This document shows positions 7,324-12,529 of a stretch of DNA of 12,529 nucleotides, piece by piece. The stretch comes from Betaproteobacteria bacterium (lineage in GTDB: Bacteria; Pseudomonadota; Gammaproteobacteria; Burkholderiales; Ferrovaceae), in assembly GCA_028870615.1 (NCBI GenBank), contig JAGWPH010000075.1, positions 1-12,529 of the forward strand, in the 5' to 3' direction. Position 1 is the first letter of the stretch; every line of letters starts with the position of its first letter. The position numbers and the translations under genes were made by a program. The notes under the pieces are model-generated. The model saw only the letters and a list, made by a program, of their open reading frames with translations, was not told the DNA's origin and searched no databases.

Positions 7324-8274
7324 ATGATCAAGTTAAAACAGGTTTGTCATGGGTTGATTGTGGCAACCGCGTTACTGTCACTGCAACAGGTGGCATTGGC
7401 AAAAACGGTTGTGGTTACCATGACAGCCATGGAAAAAGAAATTTCAATAGACAACAGCGGAACAAAATACCCAGGCTGGACCTTCGATGGCACCATGCCT
7501 GGAAAATTTGTTCGTGTCACTGAAGGCGACACAGTGGATTTCACGCTGATAAATCCAGCTGAAAACAAGAATTCCCATTCCATGGACTTTCATGCCGCCC
7601 AGGTAGATGTGCTAAACGAATTTGCACCAGTAAAACCGGGCGAGAAGAAGCATTTCATCTTTCAGGCCAAGGTACCAGGCCTGTTCTTGTACCACTGCGG
7701 TGCCAACCCGATGGTGCAGCACATTGCACGCGGCATGTTTGGTGTCATCCTCGTAGACCCCAAGGGCGGCTACACCAAGGCCTATCCAAAACCGGATCGT
7801 GAATATGTGCTAATCCAGAGTCAGTATTTCCCGGATGCGGAAAACTACAAGGCCATGCTCGAAAATCAGGGCTGGGCTGGCTCTCTCATCAATGGCAAGA
7901 TTCTGCACTATGACCCCGTGCATGATCCCAACGCCTCACAAGTACTGGAAGCCAAGCCGGGCGAGCGCGTACGTATCTATTTTGCGAACGCCAACATCAA
8001 TATGCCGGTAGCTTTGCATCCCATCGCCGGCATCTGGGAACGGGTGTACATCAACGGTAACCCGAAGAATACCCTGTATGGTATCCAGACCTACAATGTG
8101 GGTGTTGCAGAAGCGGACACCTTCGACATCGTGCCACCGGCAGGCCGGATCACTAACAACGCCATCGTGGACCATAACATGAGCGCTGCGCTGCGTGGTG
8201 CGATCACCATACTAATGAACAAACCGGATGCCGATCCCAAGAAAGGCACCGGCAATCAAATCATCATTCCTTGA
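7324..8274 (+). CDS. divergent NirK-type two-domain cupredoxin protein (possible second nitrite reductase)
   Basis: A 316-residue exported protein: signal peptide about 1-26 (ending VALA), then two cupredoxin domains. All ligands expected of a copper nitrite reductase can be placed. Type 1: H85, C125, H133, M138. Type 2: H90, H124, H284 (VDHN). D88 and H232 (ALHPIAG) match the catalytic Asp and His. It differs from the NirK upstream: the GGGAALT loop after the type 2 His is replaced by VDVLNEFAPV, and the linker between domains differs (QYFPDAENYKAMLENQGW). It may be a nitrite reductase with changed substrate access or a different cupredoxin enzyme; the sequence cannot decide. Three in-frame ATGs lie at 7318, 7321 and 7324; the last is best spaced from SD GGGGAG (7312-7317). 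It lies 123 nt after nirK. Confidence 0.85.
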   Translation: MIKLKQVCHGLIVATALLSLQQVALAKTVVVTMTAMEKEISIDNSGTKYPGWTFDGTMPGKFVRVTEGDTVDFTLINPAENKNSHSMDFHAAQVDVLNEFAPVKPGEKKHFIFQAKVPGLFLYHCGANPMVQHIARGMFGVILVDPKGGYTKAYPKPDREYVLIQSQYFPDAENYKAMLENQGWAGSLINGKILHYDPVHDPNASQVLEAKPGERVRIYFANANINMPVALHPIAGIWERVYINGNPKNTLYGIQTYNVGVAEADTFDIVPPAGRITNNAIVDHNMSAALRGAITILMNKPDADPKKGTGNQIIIP

Positions 8275-8301
8275 TTTTATTATAGAACCAGCAAAGAATC
8301 G

Positions 8302-8330
8302 CACTCGCCACCCCAGTGGGGTGGCGAGTG
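8302..8330 (+). terminator. 13-bp perfect hairpin after the second NirK-type gene
   Basis: CACTCGCCACCCC (8302-8314) and its exact complement (8318-8330) flank a 3-nt loop. The stem is GC-rich and very stable. It begins 28 nt after the stop of the cupredoxin gene, which suits a terminator, but no T-run follows (TCGGGGCAAG), so a classical intrinsic terminator is incomplete. It may instead act as an attenuator or protect the 3' end of the upstream mRNA. A member of a dispersed palindromic repeat family is another option. Confidence 0.55.
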
Positions 8331-8486
8331 TCGGGGCAAGGCTTCCCAATCTCAGCCACCAACATCATCGTTTTCTAGGATTTCTGGATCTACCACATAG
8401 CGCCACAAATCCTGCATCCCTCCCAGATTCCCCGTACTATTCGAGAAACTCATGTCTCTGTTGAAAATTCAGGAATGGAAGATGCC

Positions 8487-9002
8487 ATGAACATGACTCA
8501 TTACATGGAATTATTGACGGTTAACCAGCCATGGAACCTGTTCATCTTCATGGCGATACCGGTTGTGCTTGCTGAAACACTGGCGATTACGGAATTTTAC
8601 ATTCTGTTTACGAGAAAGTTAACAGGATGGGTGCACACACTTAATCAGGTTGCCGGTAGTACTGTTGGTATTTATTTTATAGGCATCATTGCCTACTTAG
8701 TGAACCATGCTGTAATTCCAATTACAAAAGCAGGTGAATGGCGTACTGCTATCGATGTTATAGCAGTAGGCAGTTATCTCATCGGTGGCTTACCCTTGAT
8801 TTACATTGCTTTGCTAGAACTTGGCTTCGTTAACAGGAAACTGGGCCCGGAAGACAAGCTTAAGGTACACGCGGTATGCGTAGCTCTCTTTTTAGTATTT
8901 GGACATATAGCGATGGTAGCCGGGATGTTAAATCCCGACCTGCTTGGATACATCCCCGTGATAAAGCAAATGCCTGATATGCTCATGCCACACAATCTTT
9001 AA
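8487..9002 (+). CDS. four-helix integral membrane protein of unknown function
   Basis: A 171-residue protein with four predicted membrane helices (about 17-41, 55-78, 88-112, 127-147). Several charged or ligand-capable residues sit in or beside the helices: E30 and E36, H50, H74, H128 and H140. The N-terminus (MTHYMELLTVNQPWNLFIFMAI) resembles a small family I recall as DUF6803, but I cannot confirm this. ATG 8487 is preferred over 8475 because GGAAG lies 5 nt before it. It follows the NirK-type gene after a 212-nt gap holding the hairpin at 8302-8330, and it converges on the ncgC-like gene 53 nt away. The histidines could bind heme or copper, making it a candidate membrane partner for the periplasmic copper protein; this is speculation. 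Confidence 0.8.
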   Translation: MNMTHYMELLTVNQPWNLFIFMAIPVVLAETLAITEFYILFTRKLTGWVHTLNQVAGSTVGIYFIGIIAYLVNHAVIPITKAGEWRTAIDVIAVGSYLIGGLPLIYIALLELGFVNRKLGPEDKLKVHAVCVALFLVFGHIAMVAGMLNPDLLGYIPVIKQMPDMLMPHNL

Positions 9003-9055
9003 AAGCACGGATTGTGGTGTTACTACTCCTCGATTTGCCTGACTCTGTTTGAGTT

Positions 9056-9415
9056 TCAGGATCCAAACTGACACTTGCACAAGGTTCGCAGGTACCGAAC
9101 CATGTCGCGGATTTCGTCGTCGCTCAGGACACCACCCCAGCGCGGCATGAGCACAGACTTATCAATGGAAGGCCCACCTTCCTTGATGACTTTGAACAAC
9201 TGGTCATCAGAGCGGCCGGACATGGCCTTGGCATCGGTGTGATCACGCGGCTGTACAGACATGTCACGAATATTGATGCCGTTTCCATTGCCCTGCAGGC
9301 CGTGACATTGCACGCAGTAAGTCTTGTAGTTGTCGACCGCGGTTTCTGTAGCAAAACCCAGAGGTGCCACGAATGCTAGGGCCGTCAGCAACAGTAGGCG
9401 CCGGCTATTTGACAT
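9056..9415 (-). CDS. ncgC: periplasmic mono-heme cytochrome c, NcgC-like
   Basis: A 119-residue protein with a signal peptide (about 1-22), heme motif CVQCH (34-38) followed by GLQGNGNG, and a distal Met probably in SVLMPRWGG. The end LRTLCKCQ carries a Cys-x-Cys pair that is common in this kind of class I cytochrome. The start ATG lies inside the di-heme cytochrome gene: the two overlap by 11 nt (ATGTCAAATAG), which implies translational coupling. Position and type match ncgC of the Nitrosomonas europaea nirK cluster, known to matter for NirK-dependent nitrite tolerance. The symbol is by gene order and class, not by alignment. Confidence 0.88.
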   Translation of the reverse strand: MSNSRRLLLLTALAFVAPLGFATETAVDNYKTYCVQCHGLQGNGNGINIRDMSVQPRDHTDAKAMSGRSDDQLFKVIKEGGPSIDKSVLMPRWGGVLSDDEIRDMVRYLRTLCKCQFGS

Positions 9416-10106
9416 TTCTACTCTCCGTTGAGAGCACTTCGATATAGTTCACCAACTTCTGAATATTGGCATCAGACACATGCTTGTTGGGCATCCAGCT
9501 CTTGGGGTCCCAGGCCTGAGGGTTGCGGATATAGCTCGCAATGTACTCGGGTTGCAGGCGCCTTCCTGCGGTATAGAGTTCAGGTCCCGATAACCCACCG
9601 TAATTCGCCTCGATGGTGTGGCAAGCCAGGCACCCCTGAAACTTGTCGAAGACCATTTCGCCCATTTGTTTTGAAATCGGAGCCACCGATACTTTTTCCT
9701 TTGCGATCAGATCGTCATGAGGTCTAAGCTTCTCCAACTCGGCCGCCACGGAAGTGGCTTCCTCCTTCGAAAGCGCCATATGGGGCTTCAGGGTGGAGGT
9801 GTCGATGACATCCTTGCCTCCAGCCCCGGATTGGATGTGCTGGCCGTAGAATTCACCCGCAGGGCGAATGCGTTGTGGCTTCTGCAACCACTCTACTATC
9901 CACGTCTGACGGTACTTGTTTCCGGCATAAAACAGATCGGGCCCCTGGCGCTCCCACAATTCCTTCAAGGTTTGGGGCGCCGGCCCTTTGAGGTTGTGAC
10001 AGCCGACGCAGTCCTTGCTCAGAATCGCACTGCCAGCGTCGGCCAGCACAAGAGACGGCCACAGCACGGCAGCAAAGACCGACACCAGAAAGATGCGCCC
10101 AGTCAT
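9405..10106 (-). CDS. ncgB: periplasmic di-heme cytochrome c, NcgB-like
   Basis: A 233-residue protein with a signal peptide (1-22, ending VLA) and two cytochrome c domains. Heme 1 is CVGCH (33-37) and heme 2 is CLACH (159-163). Likely distal Met ligands are in KPHMALS (M110) and KSWMPNKH. ATG 10106 is chosen: an SD (AGGAGA) lies about 10 nt upstream, inside the end of the multicopper oxidase gene, and a signal peptide follows directly. The frame is open to an ATG at 10178, but that would overlap the upstream gene by about 70 nt and bury the signal. The gene starts 1 nt after the upstream stop. Its role would be electron transfer to or from the multicopper oxidase and NcgC. Confidence 0.9.
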   Translation of the reverse strand: MTGRIFLVSVFAAVLWPSLVLADAGSAILSKDCVGCHNLKGPAPQTLKELWERQGPDLFYAGNKYRQTWIVEWLQKPQRIRPAGEFYGQHIQSGAGGKDVIDTSTLKPHMALSKEEATSVAAELEKLRPHDDLIAKEKVSVAPISKQMGEMVFDKFQGCLACHTIEANYGGLSGPELYTAGRRLQPEYIASYIRNPQAWDPKSWMPNKHVSDANIQKLVNYIEVLSTESRNVK

Positions 10107-10107
10107 A

Positions 10108-11157
10108 TCAGTCGACTCTCCTGCCACTGCGCTGCTGAATTGCAGCACCTTTGAAATTTGGGTTCTCAAACAGCCCATAGCCCTTTTTCATCGATTCGCT
10201 GTAAAAAAAATCCGGATCATATACCTTGTCCTTCCAGGGATACCAACTGTCCATCGGGATGCCGTCATACTCGATCACGGTAATGGGGCCACCCAGCATG
10301 CCGCCCATATTGAGGTGCCGATCCACATGGTCATGAAAAATGAATCGGCCTGGGTTATTCATGGAAACGATCGTATCAAACCGTTCGCCAGGGCCAACCG
10401 GCACGGTGTCCACAAAGTAGGGATTGGGTAAGGCATAGCCATCTTTGAAGCTGAGCAGCTGGTCATGCCCATGCAGGTGCATCTCATGAATCTCATCGCC
10501 TGCGCCGAACATACGAATGCGCAGGACATCTCCTGTCTTGACACGGATGGGCTGGGAGAGCGGGAAGGATTTGGCATTCACAGAAAAGTAATCTGATACA
10601 TCAGTCGGGCCACCTCCCTTGCCGTATGTAGACGCGTAGGAAGACTCCCAGGTATTCATCATCATGATGACATCCCTGGTAACGGTCTTTTCAGCAGGGG
10701 TAGGAACTTTGGGGTCAACGATGAGCGGCCCCCACATGCCTCTGATGGCCACATGTTCCCAGACATTGACATGGCAGTGGTACCACAAACTACCGGGGCG
10801 ATCCGCTTTCCAGTGATAGTCGAAGGTGTCACCTGGCTCTATGGCTGGCTGCGTGACAGCAGGAACACCGTCATTACGCCACGTTCCAGTCTGGTTGATA
10901 CCATGCCAGTGAATGGTATGCGGCAGCGTGGTGTTGTTGGTGACATGGACCGTGACCTCGTCTCCCTCCTTGATATGGATCAAGGGGCCTGGTACCTGGC
11001 CATTGAATGCAAAGACATGGGCGTTAAAACCAGGCGCCACAGAAATCGAAACTTCCTCAATGGTCATGCTGAACTCCCGTTGCTCTGCCAAGGCGGCAAC
11101 TGGAAGCAATGGCAGCAGACTTAACAGCATCACGGCTATCGCGGAGACAACTCTCAT
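10108..11157 (-). CDS. ncgA: two-domain multicopper oxidase, type C blue copper oxidase, NcgA-like
   Basis: A 349-residue exported protein with a signal peptide (1-24, ending ALA) and two cupredoxin domains. Domain 1 holds the type 1 copper site: H80, C128, H135, M141. The eight trinuclear-cluster histidines are H83/H85 (HWHG), H127/H129 (YHCHV), H227/H229 (HLHG) and H275/H277 (FHDHV). In domain 2, Asp (D276) replaces the type 1 Cys, so only domain 1 keeps a blue site. This is the arrangement of type C two-domain oxidases, whose structure is known from Nitrosomonas europaea. Such proteins couple substrate oxidation to O2 reduction; the natural substrate is uncertain. ATG 11157 is chosen for SD GGGAG and the signal peptide; the frame is open to 11223. 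It is the first gene of the ncgABC-like operon. A possible -10 (TAAAAT, 11240-11235) lies upstream without a clear -35. Confidence 0.92.
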   Translation of the reverse strand: MRVVSAIAVMLLSLLPLLPVAALAEQREFSMTIEEVSISVAPGFNAHVFAFNGQVPGPLIHIKEGDEVTVHVTNNTTLPHTIHWHGINQTGTWRNDGVPAVTQPAIEPGDTFDYHWKADRPGSLWYHCHVNVWEHVAIRGMWGPLIVDPKVPTPAEKTVTRDVIMMMNTWESSYASTYGKGGGPTDVSDYFSVNAKSFPLSQPIRVKTGDVLRIRMFGAGDEIHEMHLHGHDQLLSFKDGYALPNPYFVDTVPVGPGERFDTIVSMNNPGRFIFHDHVDRHLNMGGMLGGPITVIEYDGIPMDSWYPWKDKVYDPDFFYSESMKKGYGLFENPNFKGAAIQQRSGRRVD

Positions 11158-11288
11158 GGTGAACTCCCTACGAAGTTTTCCCGGGCAGTTATTGCCGCAT
11201 AACAACGCCAAAACTGGCCTCATTCACGGCTTCCATTTTACCACAGAGGGCACAAATAACCCCATAGATTCTCTGCCAAATGTGCTTA

Positions 11289-11903
11289 CTATTTTGGGCA
11301 GTTGTTGTTATTAATGCTTTTGTCCGGCATGGTGGTTTTACAGAATTTTGTATCTTTCAGAATGGCATTATGCAGATCGGCGCCAATCAGCGTGGCCTCT
11401 GTCAAATCGACACGAGAGAGATTGGCGCCGACCAGGCTGGCCATCACGAGCCCTGCCCCCTTTGCGTTGGCTCCAGACAGATCCGCCCCCATAAGATTGG
11501 CCAGCGATAGGTTTGCGCCTGCAAGATTGGCATCCCTAAGGTCAACATTCGGCAACGTACTTTGTGAAAGATCGGCCTTCGCAAGATTTGCGCGGAATAA
11601 ATTTGCGTTATTCAAGTGGGTCTCGGACAGGTTGGTCTCCGAAAGATTGGAATGAGACAAATTTGCATTGATCAGATTGGCCTCCGTAATCCTGTCGCCG
11701 CTCAGGTTGGCTCCTGACAAGTCAGCACCCTCAAAATTGCCATTAGCCAAATTGGACCTGGTCAGATTTGCATTGGAAAGATTTATGCCGGGACAATTGG
11801 TTCTTCTTTTGATCAAACATCCATTAACAACCTGCTCAGCCTCACTTGGGGAGACAAACATCAGGGTAATCAAAAAAAGTGAACAACTTGCAATAATTCG
11901 CAC
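11289..11903 (-). CDS. exported pentapeptide-repeat protein
   Basis: A 204-residue protein with a signal peptide (about 1-22, ending SEA) and roughly 26 tandem pentapeptides of the A(N/D)LSX type from about residue 40 to 180, predicting a right-handed quadrilateral beta helix. Cys residues flank the helix: NGC and TNC before it, FCKTTMPD and NNNNC at the C-terminus, likely forming disulfides in the periplasm. The TTMPD end is a common cap of exported repeat proteins. The start is GTG 11903 with a strong SD, AAGGAA, 7 nt away. It lies 131 nt upstream of the multicopper oxidase on the same strand and could share its transcript. Function unknown. The 15-nt periodic DNA here is the coding repeat, not a CRISPR. 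Confidence 0.9.
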   Translation of the reverse strand: MRIIASCSLFLITLMFVSPSEAEQVVNGCLIKRRTNCPGINLSNANLTRSNLANGNFEGADLSGANLSGDRITEANLINANLSHSNLSETNLSETHLNNANLFRANLAKADLSQSTLPNVDLRDANLAGANLSLANLMGADLSGANAKGAGLVMASLVGANLSRVDLTEATLIGADLHNAILKDTKFCKTTMPDKSINNNNCPK

Positions 11904-11989
11904 AGAATTTCCTTAAAGTAAGGGGGCGCTTGATTCCTGAATATTGCGCCACTTTTACCAAAAAATCAGTCAGTTTGCACGCAACGAAT

Positions 11990-12032
11990 TTGCTACCCCA
12001 TCACAAAACATGATCTGTTGGGGTAACAGCAA
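11990..12032 (+). other. bulged inverted repeat in the ctaA upstream region
   Basis: TACCCCA (11994-12000) pairs exactly with TGGGGTA (12019-12025) around an 18-nt loop. The stem extends, after a 3-nt bulge (ACA, 12026-12028), by TTGC (11990-11993) with GCAA (12029-12032). It may be an RNA element in a ctaA leader or a protein-binding dyad. Neither is shown. Confidence 0.35.
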
Positions 12033-12222
12033 TAAAAACCATAACTCATCGTAATAAGAATCAATCAAGGTGAAACCATTTTCCCAGGAAGCTGTTAGAA
12101 TTCCCCGGGATATGCAATTTTTAATCACCATCCGGTGGTGTTATTTGCACGGTCAAGGATGTCAGGAGCGGGTCCATGATGGCATCTCTCGGAAAGCCGT
12201 TACTTACCCCACTGCCCGGCCA

Positions 12223-12228
12223 GAGGAA
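12223..12228 (+). promoter_or_regulatory. ribosome binding site without a canonical start codon (ctaA)
   Basis: GAGGAA is a good SD. In the ctaA frame the next codons after the TAA at 12229-12231 are ACC, ATA (12235), CTG (12238) and ATC. The spacing from GAGGAA is 6 nt to ATA and 9 nt to CTG, both usable, whereas the first ATG (12262) is 33 nt away. The site therefore points to a non-standard start or to a base error. Confidence 0.45.
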
Positions 12229-12261
12229 TAAACCATACTGATCCAACTCGCCCTTATAGGC

Positions 12262-12529
12262 ATGCTGGCAGCATTGTTGCCGTTGGCAGTTGTCTGGGTG
12301 TCAAACGACACTGACAAATACCGAAAACTGGTATGGGTTACGCTCTTTCTCACCTTTGATTTGATCATGTTTGGCGCTTTCACGCGGCTGACTGATTCCG
12401 GGCTGGGCTGTCCTGATTGGCCTGGCTGCTATGGACAAGGCAATCCACTGCAAGCTCATGCTGACATCAGTGCCGCAGAAGCCGCGATGCCAAGCGGACC
12501 CGTGACGGTCATGAAGGCATGGATTGAAA
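12262..12529 (+). CDS. ctaA: heme A synthase, N-terminal part (runs off the window)
   Basis: COX15/CtaA converts heme O to heme A in the inner membrane for aa3-type cytochrome oxidase. The visible part has a first hydrophobic segment and then the family signature MFGAFTRLTDSGLGCPDWPGCYG, including the conserved Cys residues, and continues to VMKAWIE, just before the family's conserved His region. ATG 12262 is the first standard start in frame, but it falls inside the first hydrophobic segment and has no proper SD. The preceding in-frame residues (ILIQLALIG) look like the real N-terminus, so translation may begin at ATA 12235 or CTG 12238 behind the SD at 12223-12228. The gene is oriented away from the pentapeptide gene. 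Cut at the right edge; the 3' end is not seen. Confidence 0.88.
   Translation, partial: MLAALLPLAVVWVSNDTDKYRKLVWVTLFLTFDLIMFGAFTRLTDSGLGCPDWPGCYGQGNPLQAHADISAAEAAMPSGPVTVMKAWIE

Larger units (their letters stand above)
11904..12237. other. 334-bp region without a clear gene, between the pentapeptide gene and ctaA
   Basis: This region separates two divergent genes, so it should hold promoters for both. The pentapeptide SD (AAGGAA) is near 11911-11916. It contains a bulged hairpin at 11990-12032, a short dyad CACCA-TCCGG-TGGTG near 12126-12140, and AT-rich stretches around 12030-12065. No FNR/DNR box, tRNA, transposon end or known riboswitch was recognised. A 21-codon frame from ATG 12176 to TGA 12239-12241 exists, but nothing marks it as a gene apart from its overlap with the ctaA start region. 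Confidence 0.6.

Noticed and set aside
8991..9016. CACAATC / GATTGTG inverted repeat at the end of the four-helix gene
   Set aside because: The stem is only 7 bp with a 12-nt loop, overlaps the coding end and has no T-run; too weak to call a terminator.
9717..10154. Long plus-strand open frame across the di-heme cytochrome gene
   Set aside because: It is antisense to a gene with two heme motifs and a signal peptide, and its own translation shows no domain.
11330..11790. Regular short repeats that could look like a CRISPR or tandem repeat array
   Set aside because: The periodicity is 15 nt and in frame with the pentapeptide protein on the minus strand; there are no spacers.
12176..12241. 21-codon reading frame before ctaA
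   Set aside because: No family resemblance and no convincing SD; kept only as a remark on the ctaA start.

Overview
The window looks like a chromosomal segment of a betaproteobacterium, probably from the Nitrosomonadales or a near relative. The argument rests on gene families. A blue multicopper oxidase, a di-heme cytochrome c and a mono-heme cytochrome c lie in the order of ncgABC of the Nitrosomonas europaea nirK cluster. The gene at the right edge is a betaproteobacterial-type heme A synthase. Neighbours include NnrS, DUF2249, SirB2 and a Dnr-like regulator. I ran no search, so family calls come from motifs and remembered sequence patterns.

Left part (1-5.6 kb). The C-terminal end of a polytopic membrane protein is cut by the window edge. 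It is followed, one SD apart, by a Crp/Fnr-family regulator of the Dnr/NnrR kind, without Fe-S cysteines. Facing them is a five-gene minus-strand run: nnrS, a DUF2249 protein, type I isopentenyl-diphosphate isomerase (idi), an MsbA-like ABC exporter whose TTG start overlaps the idi stop, and a SirB2 membrane protein.

Centre (5.55-9.0 kb). A near-consensus FNR/DNR box (TTGAG-N4-ATCAA, 5563-5576) sits between nnrS and a divergent plus-strand set: a small cytochrome c, a class II copper nitrite reductase (nirK/aniA-like), a second and divergent NirK-type two-cupredoxin protein, and a four-helix membrane protein. A 13-bp perfect hairpin separates the last two.

Right part (9.05-12.5 kb). A tightly packed minus-strand ncgABC-like operon converges on the nirK set. 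Its genes are 1 nt apart or overlap by 11 nt. Upstream of it is an exported pentapeptide-repeat protein. After a 334-bp region without a clear gene, the start of heme A synthase (ctaA/COX15) runs off the window.

How the parts may work together (inference): the regulator senses NO or low oxygen and acts at the shared nnrS/cytochrome promoter. The cytochromes c feed electrons to NirK in the periplasm. NnrS and DUF2249 handle NO stress, and the NcgABC-like proteins support nitrite/NO tolerance as in Nitrosomonas. No NO reductase (norB/norC) gene is in the window. The least explained parts are the second NirK-type protein with its membrane-protein neighbour, and the linkage of idi plus the ABC exporter to this cluster.
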